Virus record (IMG/VR): IMGVR_UViG_3300005782_000025
Span: 1 to 24,811 of that record
DNA: 24,811 nt
Reading direction: 5' to 3' (one strand)
From: a virus
Numbering within the stretch: position 1 is the first letter of the stretch; the number at the start of each line of letters is the position of its first letter. The notes under the pieces are model-generated. The model worked only from the letters and a program-made list of their open reading frames with translations. It did not search any database and was not told the DNA's origin. Both the position numbers and the translations under genes were made by a program. Positions 13,655-21,614 of the stretch are shown here, in pieces.

Positions 13655-14116
13655 ATGACAAAATCTCTTAAAAAAATTGTATCCAGAATGAGAAATAATA
13701 AAAAAGAAGAATTTCAAATTTCCGAAGAATCGGCACTTAATGAAATTTGCAAATTACTCGAATATTATGATATTGATATGGAACGCCTTGAAGTCACAGA
13801 CGATATCGAAGTTCAAGGAGAAAGCGTGTTATATAGCCTTATAAGATATTTCAGGCTCGGAAAGCTTAAAATAGAACAAAATGAAAAGAATTTTTTTATT
13901 ACCCAGACTCTTGAAAACGGAACGGAAGTTAAATACGGGGAACCAACTGCACAAAAAAAGCGAATCATGGATAAGTGCGAAATTAAAGAACGTAATATGC
14001 GTATACAAATGTTCATGGGTGCCCTTAGTGGAATTGGTCTCGATGGAGTAGATAAATTTAACGTGCGTGATCTTGCAGTAATGGAGGTGCTAGGTAACAT
14101 TTTTTTGTTAGCATAA
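13655..14116 (+). CDS. Tail assembly chaperone, upstream frame (Mu gp41-like)
   Basis: A 153-residue protein with CAAGGAGG before ATG 13655. It is mainly helical and contains a segment ENGTEVKYGEPTAQKKRIMD and a C-terminal LDGVDKFNVRDLAVMEVLGN. Its place between tube and tape-measure genes is that of chaperones that coat the tape measure during tail assembly. The last codons contain T_TTT_TTG, and the -1 frame continues open to 14310, so it is the short form of a two-product gene. Confidence 0.82.
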   Translation: MTKSLKKIVSRMRNNKKEEFQISEESALNEICKLLEYYDIDMERLEVTDDIEVQGESVLYSLIRYFRLGKLKIEQNEKNFFITQTLENGTEVKYGEPTAQKKRIMDKCEIKERNMRIQMFMGALSGIGLDGVDKFNVRDLAVMEVLGNIFLLA

Positions 14117-14310
14117 GAAAAGACGGCAAATCAACCGTTATAAGTATTATGGATACATGGATGGGAAATATGTTTTATCGGCATCAACCTATTGATGTTA
14201 TTGATAATATGACTTATTCGGATCTGAAATATTGGAATGAATGGCACGAAATAATGATACGGGCCGAAAAAAGAGTAATTAAGGAGGCAGAATCTAAAAG
14301 AAATGCCTGA
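13655..14310 (+). CDS. Tail assembly chaperone, -1 frameshift fusion form
   Basis: Slipping -1 at 14101-14107 joins the first 151 codons to the -1 frame from 14107, giving about 218 residues. The added part (VSIRKDGKSTVISIMDTWMG, then MTYSDLKYWNEWHEIMIRAE) ends at TGA 14308-14310, overlapping the tape-measure ATG at 14303. The -1 frame has a stop at 14095-14097 just before the slippery site, and its only ATG (14149) lacks a good Shine-Dalgarno, so frameshifting is the likeliest way to express it. Frameshifted chaperone pairs are known in lambda (gpG/gpGT) and Mu-like phages. Confidence 0.75.
14101..14107 (+). promoter_or_regulatory. Programmed -1 ribosomal frameshift site T_TTT_TTG
   Basis: In the frame of the chaperone gene the codons are ATT TTT TTG, which gives the canonical X_XXY_YYZ heptamer T TTT TTG. 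Re-pairing one base back leaves TTT TTT and continues with GTT AGC in the -1 frame. The zero-frame stop TAA follows at 14114-14116. Confidence 0.8.
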
Positions 14311-16378
14311 TTTCGTAATTTCAACGATTTTCAAATCTCGAGATCAAATATCCGGTACTTTTGCGAAAATGTCCCGGTCTGCCGGGATTTTCGGTGATAA
14401 ATCATCAAAAGCTTTTCGCAGGGCCGGAAAGGCAGGCTCAGGATTCGGTAATATTTTGAAGGGAATACTTGCGGCAGGATTCATACAGCGGGGGATCACA
14501 ATGCTTACAAATGGACTTCGTGAGGTGGGCGATCAATTCATCGGACTCGATCAAAGCATAACAAGCGCATCATCAAAGTTTTCAGACCTGGATCTTAGCA
14601 CAAAAGAAGGACAGAAATCTCTTGAAGAACTTAAAAAAGCAGCACGTACCACGGGGGCATTAACAGAAAAAACAGCAGCCGAAGCCGCCGGCGGTCTGGA
14701 ATTTTGGGCACTTGCCGGCGTAAACGCAGCGCAGGCCATGGCATTACTTCCCGGATCTGTTAATCTTGCCACAATTGCTGAAAGAGATCTTGCAAGATCC
14801 TCTGATATTGCCTCCGATTCTTTGGGCGCTTTCGGACTAATGACAAAAGATACCGCCCAGTTGGAGAAGAACTTTACCCGCCTTCTTGATGTAATGTCAA
14901 AAACTATGACCTCTGCTAATACTGATATAGAGGCTATGTTTGAAACGACAAAAAAGGGAGGTGCTACCTTTACAGCGGCCGGTCAAAGTCTTGAAACATT
15001 CAATGCTATAGCAGGAATTCTCGCAAATAATGCTGTTAAAGGTTCAGAGGCTGGAACAATTATGAGAAATATGATGTTGCGACTTGCGGATCCCTCAAAA
15101 GAAGCGGCCGGTATTATTAATAATCTCGGAATTACTATCAAGGATAGTCAAGGCAATTTCAGGGATGTTATTGATATAATGGCAAATTTTGAAAAAGCGA
15201 CTGCAAAAATGGGAACAGCCGAAAAAACGGCAGCATTATCAACAATTTTCGGTGCAAGGGCAATAACTGGTATTAATATCCTTTTAAAGGAAGGCACCGA
15301 TAAAATAAGGGATTTCAGGGATGAACTTCTTAACGCTGGCGGTACCTCTGAAAAAATGGCAGCACTTATGCGTCAATCATTACAAAACCGTCTTGCAGCT
15401 CTTCAGTCAGCAGCTATAGAGGTTGGTTTTCAATTTGTGGAAAGCTTCGAAAAATTTGGAGGGGATGCAATAGGAAAATTCACCGAGTTTATCCGAGCAA
15501 TACCTATGAGAGAAATTATGGAAAATATAGCCCGACTCGGAAAACCTATAATGATGGTAGTCGATGCCATTATGTCTTTAGGAAGTGCGATTTTTGATGT
15601 TCTCAATGTTGCTTTTTCAACCTTAACGTTTAACACTGGAAAAAATATTGATATAATAGGCACCCTTGGTGAAGTGTTCGAATTTATTTCAGGAGTCATA
15701 AAATCTTTTGCGGCCGGAATAAAATTTCTTTCCCCCGTACTCGGTCCAATCGTGGCAGTCATAGGAGCCTGGACGATCGCACAATGGGCGCTTAATATTG
15801 CCCTTTCAGCAAATCCAATAGGAATTATTATTATCGCATTAACCGCCTTAATAGCTGCGATCGGCTGGGTTGTAACAAATTGGGAAAACTTAACCGCAGG
15901 GATAAAAAAAACAGTAGGAAAAATAGGAGCCTGGTTCGAAAAGTTTCTTGATAACGAATTTTTTACAGGAATAAAAGATTTTTTTACGAGCATTCCGGAT
16001 AAAATAGTACAAGGATGGGAGAAAGTAAAGAAATTTTTCACCGATTTTTATAATAATATTTTAAAGCCAATTGGTGATTTTTTTATAAATTTCGGAAAAA
16101 AAATAGAAGAGTTTGTCGGAGGTGCTGCAAAGGGAATAGGAGATATATTCACAGGAGCTTTTGAATTGGGAAAAGATATAGGCGAGGCAATTGTGGGAAA
16201 AGAAGAACCTCCGACTCCTGAAAGAATTGCACCAAATGAAACAGAATTGAAGGTCAAGAGTTCCCTCGAGGTTACCGGAAAAGTAGAATTCACCGGGGCA
16301 CCGGAAGGAACTACCGCATCGTTCGGGGTAACCGGGGCGCCCGATATTCCGGTTGAAGGGCTGGGACCAAATCGATGA
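14303..16378 (+). CDS. Tail tape measure protein
   Basis: A 691-residue protein. The N terminus is helical and Gly/Ala/Ser-rich (SRSAGIFGDKSSKAFRRAGK); residues 95-400 resemble the TP901-type tape-measure core, with TAAEAAGGLEFWALAGVNAA, LEKNFTRLLDVMSKTMTSAN and NAVKGSEAGTIMRNMMLRLA. Hydrophobic stretches near residues 470-530 (SPVLGPIVAVIGAW, GIIIIALTALIAAIGWVV) are the usual membrane-penetrating segments. It sets tail length; at about 1.5 angstrom per residue this predicts a tail near 100 nm (inference). AAGGAGG is 15 bases from the ATG, a long spacing that may rely on coupling to the frameshift product. Confidence 0.9.
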   Translation: MPDFVISTIFKSRDQISGTFAKMSRSAGIFGDKSSKAFRRAGKAGSGFGNILKGILAAGFIQRGITMLTNGLREVGDQFIGLDQSITSASSKFSDLDLSTKEGQKSLEELKKAARTTGALTEKTAAEAAGGLEFWALAGVNAAQAMALLPGSVNLATIAERDLARSSDIASDSLGAFGLMTKDTAQLEKNFTRLLDVMSKTMTSANTDIEAMFETTKKGGATFTAAGQSLETFNAIAGILANNAVKGSEAGTIMRNMMLRLADPSKEAAGIINNLGITIKDSQGNFRDVIDIMANFEKATAKMGTAEKTAALSTIFGARAITGINILLKEGTDKIRDFRDELLNAGGTSEKMAALMRQSLQNRLAALQSAAIEVGFQFVESFEKFGGDAIGKFTEFIRAIPMREIMENIARLGKPIMMVVDAIMSLGSAIFDVLNVAFSTLTFNTGKNIDIIGTLGEVFEFISGVIKSFAAGIKFLSPVLGPIVAVIGAWTIAQWALNIALSANPIGIIIIALTALIAAIGWVVTNWENLTAGIKKTVGKIGAWFEKFLDNEFFTGIKDFFTSIPDKIVQGWEKVKKFFTDFYNNILKPIGDFFINFGKKIEEFVGGAAKGIGDIFTGAFELGKDIGEAIVGKEEPPTPERIAPNETELKVKSSLEVTGKVEFTGAPEGTTASFGVTGAPDIPVEGLGPNR

Positions 16379-17643
16379 GCGATTGGATTGAAAGAACCCG
16401 CGGAACAATTAAGCTGACCTCTCCGGAAGGAAATATATTTGAGGCACTTTGGAGATCAAATCGTATATCTCAGGGGAAGAAAATAGGGGAATTTAATTAT
16501 CCAAAAATTTTGGGCTCTGTTATTCAGGATCTTGGAGTTAATAGTACAAGATATCCCATGATTTTGTATTTTGACGGTCCTGATAATGATATCGAAGGTC
16601 AAAGATTTCAGGCCGCATTCAATGAGTCGGGAGTCTGGACGATAATCCATCCGGTACTTGGTGAAAAATTATTACAGCCTATTTCCTTTTCTCCGGATAT
16701 TAATCCGACAACTTCAGGAAATGTAACCGTTTTCACAACCGAATGGATAGAACCCATTTCAGATGCTGTCATAACTTCGGTACAGGAATTAGAAGCACGG
16801 ATACAAGAACAGCAAGCGAAACTTAATGCTCAGGGTGCAAGTCAATTCACGCAAATAACGAGTCAAATTGAAACCGGTGAAACCGTGGCGATCACCGATG
16901 AGTCGAATAACTTTCTTACCTCTTACGATGAATTTCTCGATGGATTGGCTCAAATCAATTCGGATATATATAATGGAGTTGTAGGAATTAAGAGAGGTAT
17001 AGATAATACAATATTGCAACCAATCATAAATACATCTGCATTATTCGGTCAATTTCAGCAAACTCTTGAACTGCCGGCACTTGTTACAAATGATTTTGAG
17101 GCACGTATTACGCCTTACATAGACTTTGCAACCGATATTTTTACCGGTTCGGAGGGAATAGCAAATACAGCAATTGGAAAAAATACGGCGGCTACAAAGG
17201 AAGCCGTATTGTCGGCTGTTATATCAACGCTTGGAACAATAGCGATAACATCTGATTTACAAACCAGACCGCAGGCAATACAGGCAGTGGAAGACATTAC
17301 AAATTTATTTAATGAAATTACAAATAATTTGGATATTATACAGAAAAACTTTTCTGATAATACGGTCAATAATCAATATTTTTCGCAAAGTCAATCATTT
17401 TCTGAAGCATCTTTACTTATAGCTTATATTTCTGCTTATCTTTTGAGAATTTCTTTAGATTTGAAAATTGAAAAACGCTTTATTCTCAAAAAAGATCGGA
17501 CATCAATCGAAATCACTATTTCCGAATACGGGGGGCTCGGAGAAAATGATAATAATCTCGATTTATTCATTTTCTCCAATAATCTAAAAAATCGTGATAT
17601 TTTGATACTTCCGGCAGGAAAAGAGGTAGTTGTTTATGTCTGA
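16375..17643 (+). CDS. Mu gpN-like baseplate/DNA circularisation domain protein
   Basis: A 422-residue protein with an ATGA overlap to the tape-measure gene. The first 130 residues (GTIKLTSPEGNIFEALWRSN, KKIGEFNYPKILGSVIQDLG, RYPMILYFDGPDNDIEGQRF and HPVLGEKLLQPISFSPDI) match the N-terminal domain called DNA circularisation in Mu gpN and P22-like proteins. In Mu-type tails this is a baseplate hub protein contacting the end of the tube. The middle is helical; the C-terminal end is beta-rich (KDRTSIEITISEYGGLGEND). Order tape measure, gpN, gp44-like agrees with Mu. Confidence 0.85.
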   Translation: MSDWIERTRGTIKLTSPEGNIFEALWRSNRISQGKKIGEFNYPKILGSVIQDLGVNSTRYPMILYFDGPDNDIEGQRFQAAFNESGVWTIIHPVLGEKLLQPISFSPDINPTTSGNVTVFTTEWIEPISDAVITSVQELEARIQEQQAKLNAQGASQFTQITSQIETGETVAITDESNNFLTSYDEFLDGLAQINSDIYNGVVGIKRGIDNTILQPIINTSALFGQFQQTLELPALVTNDFEARITPYIDFATDIFTGSEGIANTAIGKNTAATKEAVLSAVISTLGTIAITSDLQTRPQAIQAVEDITNLFNEITNNLDIIQKNFSDNTVNNQYFSQSQSFSEASLLIAYISAYLLRISLDLKIEKRFILKKDRTSIEITISEYGGLGENDNNLDLFIFSNNLKNRDILILPAGKEVVVYV

Positions 17644-18922
17644 CATTATCTCCTTTCCTACTGCAAATAAAAGATATCAGGTAATTGAAGGCGATACATT
17701 GAATTCTATTTCTCTTAAAGCTTACGGAATTGATTCTTATATATCGAATATCGTTGCTGCAAATCCAAAACTTTCTATAAGAGAAACAAATGATTCCGGA
17801 TTGCCCGAATTAATTATAAATGAAGTATTATTTATACCGCAAATCCCTGAAAGAAGAAATGTAAACCAGGTAAAAAATAGGAGAATAATAACAGAAAAAG
17901 AAAAGGACGATTTTACGCTTATTCTTGATGACAGGGAAATTCCTGTTTTTTCTGCGAAGTTATTATTGACTATGGATACGGCAGCGGATGGATTTTCCGC
18001 ATCGATCGCATGGATTCCGGGGCTTGATAAGGAGCTGGATGCAAGATTATTGCCCTTTAAATATCCTAAAGCTGAAATTTTTCTCGGCAATGAATTACAA
18101 TTGACCGGCTACTTATATCAGGTCAATCCGGTCCTGAATAATCAAGGAAGGGTAAAAAATCTTTCAGGTGCATCATTTACGGCAGAGGCTATCGATTCAA
18201 ATGTACGCCCACCTTACGAATTGAATAATATGAATTTGCAGCAAATAGCAAATAAACGATTGAAACAAATCGGATTAAAAGCTATTTTTGAAACCGCTCC
18301 GGGTGGAAAATTTGACAGGGTAACCGCTAATCCATGGGACAAGATATTCAATAATCTCACTGAACTGGCAGCACAAAGGGGAATATTAATCTCATCAACA
18401 AAAGAAGGCAACTTTTTATTTTTTCTTCCAGGATCCGGAGAAAACTGTGGAACTATAGAGGAGGGGCAGCCCTTGGCATTGTCCTTCCAGGCTAATTATA
18501 ACGGCAGGCAAAGATTCAATACTTACAAAGCGATTGGACAATCACCAGGAGCCGATGCTCAAACGGCAATGTCAATTGATGATAATGTACCTAAAACCAG
18601 GTTATTCACTTTTTCGGTTGACGATACTACTCCTGGCGATATTCAAAAAGCGGCAGACTGGAAGCGTTCAAAAATGCTTGCAGACATTTTGACTATGGCG
18701 ATTCCGGTTTCTTCTTGGTATGCACCAAATGGAAAATTGTGGAAACCTAATAATTTTGTGACTGTTATTTCAGAAACCCTTGACCTGCCGGATGGAGTAA
18801 CTTTACTAATCCGGTCCGTGAAGTTTTTATGTGAAGTATCAGGCACTCAGGCAATACTTGATGTAGTTCCGAAAGAAGTATATACAGGTGGAAAAATTAT
18901 TGATCCATGGGGGATAAAATGA
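17636..18922 (+). CDS. Baseplate hub protein, Mu gp44-like, with N-terminal LysM-like domain
   Basis: I chose ATG 17636 over TTG 17630 because AGAGG at 17622-17626 is better placed; the product is 428 residues. Residues 12-65 (RYQVIEGDTLNSISLKAYGI...LFIPQIP) look like a LysM peptidoglycan-binding fold. The remainder (FTLILDDREIPVFSAKLLLT, AADGFSASIAWIPG, WDKIFNNLTELAAQRGILIS, PDGVTLLIRSVKFLCEVSGT) matches gp27/gp44-type hub proteins that form the trimer between tube and spike. In Mu the equivalent proteins are usually separate from a LysM module; joining them puts a cell-wall-binding part at the tip of the tube. Confidence 0.8.
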   Translation: MSDIISFPTANKRYQVIEGDTLNSISLKAYGIDSYISNIVAANPKLSIRETNDSGLPELIINEVLFIPQIPERRNVNQVKNRRIITEKEKDDFTLILDDREIPVFSAKLLLTMDTAADGFSASIAWIPGLDKELDARLLPFKYPKAEIFLGNELQLTGYLYQVNPVLNNQGRVKNLSGASFTAEAIDSNVRPPYELNNMNLQQIANKRLKQIGLKAIFETAPGGKFDRVTANPWDKIFNNLTELAAQRGILISSTKEGNFLFFLPGSGENCGTIEEGQPLALSFQANYNGRQRFNTYKAIGQSPGADAQTAMSIDDNVPKTRLFTFSVDDTTPGDIQKAADWKRSKMLADILTMAIPVSSWYAPNGKLWKPNNFVTVISETLDLPDGVTLLIRSVKFLCEVSGTQAILDVVPKEVYTGGKIIDPWGIK

Positions 18923-19287
18923 AAAGAATTACATTATGCGGATCGTCAAAATTTTGTGATTTAATGTCGGTTTGTGCGTGGTTGCTTGAAAAAGATGAAC
19001 ATGCAATAACAATGGGATTACATTTATTACCTGATTGGTATAATGCCCCACTGGACCATTTAGCAGAGCATGAAGATTGCTCAAAGGAAATGGATGAGCT
19101 TCATAAAAGAAAGATAGATATTTCAGATGAAATATTTGTCGTAAATTTTAACAATTATATTGGAGAGTCCACTCAAAGCGAAATTGAATATGCTAAAAAA
19201 TTAGGTAAAACAATTAGATATTATAATAATGATATTATAGGGAAAAAGGTTGATGCGATAATTAAAAAAATCAAGGAACCTAAATGA
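18919..19287 (+). CDS. Nucleoside 2-deoxyribosyltransferase-like protein (accessory gene)
   Basis: I chose ATG 18919 (122 residues) over ATG 18907: GGGGGA at 18909-18914 suits it, and it overlaps the hub stop as ATGA. It begins RITLCGSSKF (Rossmann-like, CGS at residues 7-9), followed by LHKRKIDISDEIFVVNFNNY (61-80) and IGESTQSEIEYAKKLGKTIR (81-100). This matches the nucleoside 2-deoxyribosyltransferase-like family often found in phages, with Glu residues in the EST..EIEYA segment as candidates for catalysis. The substrate is unknown. It sits between hub and spike genes, where no metabolic gene is expected, and is fully coupled to both neighbours. Confidence 0.75.
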   Translation: MKRITLCGSSKFCDLMSVCAWLLEKDEHAITMGLHLLPDWYNAPLDHLAEHEDCSKEMDELHKRKIDISDEIFVVNFNNYIGESTQSEIEYAKKLGKTIRYYNNDIIGKKVDAIIKKIKEPK

Positions 19288-19778
19288 CAACTGGAATAAT
19301 TACAGGGTATGAAATAGGCAAAAATAAGACCGGGACTAAGGATGTTGTACTTCTCCAGGTGCGGATTACTGATAAGGATGATATTCAGACAATTGAATTG
19401 AGGAATAACCCGGGAGTTGATTCTATACCGGCCTTAGGATCAAGAGTTGTAATATTACAAATAACTCCATCCTGGAAAATTGCGGTTGCTACAAGCGATA
19501 ATATAACTTCTGATAGTTCGGACGGAGAAATGCGGCTTTATTCGCAGGATGCCGATGTCATAATGGCCTTTATGAAACTTCTAAAATCCGGTATAATAGA
19601 AATTAATGGAAATGGAGATTTTGCCGTGAGATTTAATGCCCTTGATACGGCTTTACAGGCTTTTATCACGGATTTGAATACGAAACTTACTACGGCTTTT
19701 ACGGGAGTCGGTGGGGCCTGGCCGGGAACATCTCTTGATATTTCGGGAGCAAAAGTGGATGAGGTAAAAATTATATGA
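19284..19778 (+). CDS. Baseplate spike/assembly protein, Mu gp45-like
   Basis: A 164-residue protein with an ATGA overlap. The first 75 residues are beta-rich and look like an OB fold (DVVLLQVRITDKDDIQTIEL, SRVVILQITPSWKIAVA). Then follow DGEMRLYSQDADVIMAFMKL, GIIEINGNGDFAVRFNALDT and a closing helix, the arrangement of short Mu gp45/P2 gpV-like spikes. The trimer would pierce the outer membrane. Position after the hub and before gp46 is right for the family. Confidence 0.75.
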   Translation: MTTGIITGYEIGKNKTGTKDVVLLQVRITDKDDIQTIELRNNPGVDSIPALGSRVVILQITPSWKIAVATSDNITSDSSDGEMRLYSQDADVIMAFMKLLKSGIIEINGNGDFAVRFNALDTALQAFITDLNTKLTTAFTGVGGAWPGTSLDISGAKVDEVKII

Positions 19779-20212
19779 GCCTTAAACGTTACCAAGGAGA
19801 TCCAAGGATTTTTTTAGGGCCGGACGGTTCCTATTTCTCATATAAGGGTGGACAGCCTGAAATGGACCGGGGCTTTGAAAATCAGGTTAATATTCAATTA
19901 TTTACAATGCCAGGCTGGTGTGGGAATATTTTTTTAGGGCCGGACAGTCAGGTTGGAAGTAATTTTCTTGATACTGCGAAAGGTGCAATTAATATTGATA
20001 AGCTTAACGATACAAGACAGGCCGCAGAAAATGCATTGAAAAATCAGGCATTTGGAAAAGTTCAGGCAATAGTCACAAATCCTGAAAGCAATTTTTTGAA
20101 TGTTGAAATTATAATTGAGCCACCCGGAAAGGATATACAACGCCTTGTATTATTAAGAAATTGGAATAATTGGATAGAGCAGGCTAATGACCCGGCTTAC
20201 AGGAAGGAATAA
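19775..20212 (+). CDS. Baseplate wedge protein, Mu gp46-like (gp25-type)
   Basis: A 145-residue protein with an ATGA overlap. MDRGFENQVNIQLFTMPGWC near residues 30-50 and GKVQAIVTNPESNFLNVEII near 93-113 match phage GP46 proteins, related to the T4 gp25 fold that links the sheath to the baseplate. A small internal repeat, IFLGPDG near residue 12 and IFLGPDS near residue 51, comes from the near-identical DNA at 19809 and 19928. It is coupled to the next gene by TAATG. Confidence 0.82.
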   Translation: MSLKRYQGDPRIFLGPDGSYFSYKGGQPEMDRGFENQVNIQLFTMPGWCGNIFLGPDSQVGSNFLDTAKGAINIDKLNDTRQAAENALKNQAFGKVQAIVTNPESNFLNVEIIIEPPGKDIQRLVLLRNWNNWIEQANDPAYRKE

Positions 20213-20418
20213 TGAAAAATATTAATATCGAGATGACTGATGAATTATGGAAATTATTCAACAAAATCACAGAGGAAGTAAATATGCTAAGACCGGATAC
20301 TATTAGGGATGTGGCTTTAATTTTTTTTATTGAAAGTGGAATTAAGCATTTTAGCATGGGGAGAAATACTCTTGAACGATTGCAAGAAATAGAAAATCAA
20401 TTATCTGGGGAGAAATAA
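20212..20418 (+). CDS. Small protein resembling a ribbon-helix-helix domain
   Basis: A 68-residue protein beginning at a TAATG overlap with the gp46-like gene. INIEMTDELWKLFNKITEEV followed by LRPDTIRDVALIFFIESGIK fits a short strand plus two helices, the pattern of ribbon-helix-helix DNA-binding proteins. The fit is by eye. Mu-like phages normally run gp46 directly into gp47, so this gene looks inserted. It could be a regulator of the late operon or a small structural accessory. Confidence 0.6.
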   Translation: MKNINIEMTDELWKLFNKITEEVNMLRPDTIRDVALIFFIESGIKHFSMGRNTLERLQEIENQLSGEK

Positions 20419-20420
20419 AT

Positions 20421-21614
20421 ATGTCTCTAAGAATACCAACGACACAGGAGCAAGTCGATCAAAATATAGCTAATCTTGAAAGTAGCCTAAATCAGGAAAC
20501 TCCGGCCGTAGATGTAGCGTATAACAAAGTCAATGCAGTTATGAATGCCCTTGCCTTTACTACATTGTACAAATTTGCAGTAGAAAGGGCCCTGCAGAAT
20601 CTTGTGCTTACGGCTACCGGGGAGGACCTGGAAAAAATCGGTATCAATTATGGAGTTATAAGAAAACCGGCCGAAGCGGCAGTCATTGAAATTTCACTTC
20701 CCGCTACAAATGGAACAATTATACCTCTCACGGTAATATACACGGCAGATGCGAACGGATTACAGTATTATCCGGAAACACAAGCAACTGCATCCGGTGG
20801 ATTCGCAGTACATAATGTAAGATGTGAAGAGGTGGGAATTTCGGGGAATCTTATCATAGGTGATACATTACAAATAGACTCACAGATACCAGGTGCGCAA
20901 AGAATAGCAACTATAACAGCGCTTGTGAATACAGGTGCTGAAAAAGAAGATCAAGAAGTATATCGTAGGCGTATTCTCAATGTAATAAGAACAAGCGGAG
21001 GAGGAGGCAATACAGCAGATTACAGAAAATGGTCTGAACAAGTCGCAGGTGTTACCAGAGCTTATCCTTATTCGGGAAATCCTACCGATCTCGAAGAAAA
21101 TGACGAATCCAGTGTACCTCCTGAAAGAACAATATATATACAGGCCGATAGTGATATCGATCCGGATGGAATTGCACCACAAAGTTTGCTTGATGAAGTA
21201 GAATCGGCTATTATTACCAATTTGATTACTAGTATTTCGAATGAGCCTTTGGGGCTTACTAGCGAACATCTTTACGTACGATCTATCACAAGGACTTCAA
21301 TTTTTATAAGAATTATTAATCTTGATGTTGATTCTACCATAGAGGCTCAGGTGAAAGAAGATATCGAGGATGAACTTGAAAAGTACTTTTATAGGCTAAA
21401 ACCATTTATTTCGGGATTAGATTTTGAAAATGATCGAAAGGATAGTATAACAAATGCGTCAGTTGCCTGTGCGGTACAAAAAGTAGTTGAGGCTTACGGA
21501 GGATCGGTCGAGGGAGTAGGATTTGGTCTTTTACCAGGTAGTTTCGTATCTGCTTACGTGTTGCTTCCGGGAGAACTTACAAAATTGGGTGGGGTAGATT
21601 ATGTCACAACCTAA
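20421..21614 (+). CDS. Baseplate wedge protein, Mu gp47-like (gpJ family)
   Basis: A 397-residue protein with GGGGAG before ATG 20421. It opens with RIPTTQEQVDQNIANLESSL and has ATGEDLEKIGINYGVIRKPA (near 70-90), VHNVRCEEVGISGNLIIGDT, and then the typical GAEKEDQEVYRRRILNVIRT and SGGGGNTADYRKWSEQVAGV near residues 173-212. This is the T4 gp6/P2 gpJ/Mu gp47 family that forms the ring of baseplate wedges. It overlaps the next gene by 14 bases. Confidence 0.92.
   Translation: MSLRIPTTQEQVDQNIANLESSLNQETPAVDVAYNKVNAVMNALAFTTLYKFAVERALQNLVLTATGEDLEKIGINYGVIRKPAEAAVIEISLPATNGTIIPLTVIYTADANGLQYYPETQATASGGFAVHNVRCEEVGISGNLIIGDTLQIDSQIPGAQRIATITALVNTGAEKEDQEVYRRRILNVIRTSGGGGNTADYRKWSEQVAGVTRAYPYSGNPTDLEENDESSVPPERTIYIQADSDIDPDGIAPQSLLDEVESAIITNLITSISNEPLGLTSEHLYVRSITRTSIFIRIINLDVDSTIEAQVKEDIEDELEKYFYRLKPFISGLDFENDRKDSITNASVACAVQKVVEAYGGSVEGVGFGLLPGSFVSAYVLLPGELTKLGGVDYVTT

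Noticed and set aside
14149-14310. Independent small gene starting at ATG 14149
   Set aside because: No Shine-Dalgarno precedes it, and the frame is open back to just before T_TTT_TTG, so a frameshift product is the better explanation.
15430-16041. Minus-strand open frame of 203 codons
   Set aside because: It is the antisense of the tape-measure gene; its hydrophobic look comes from the complement of helical coding sequence.
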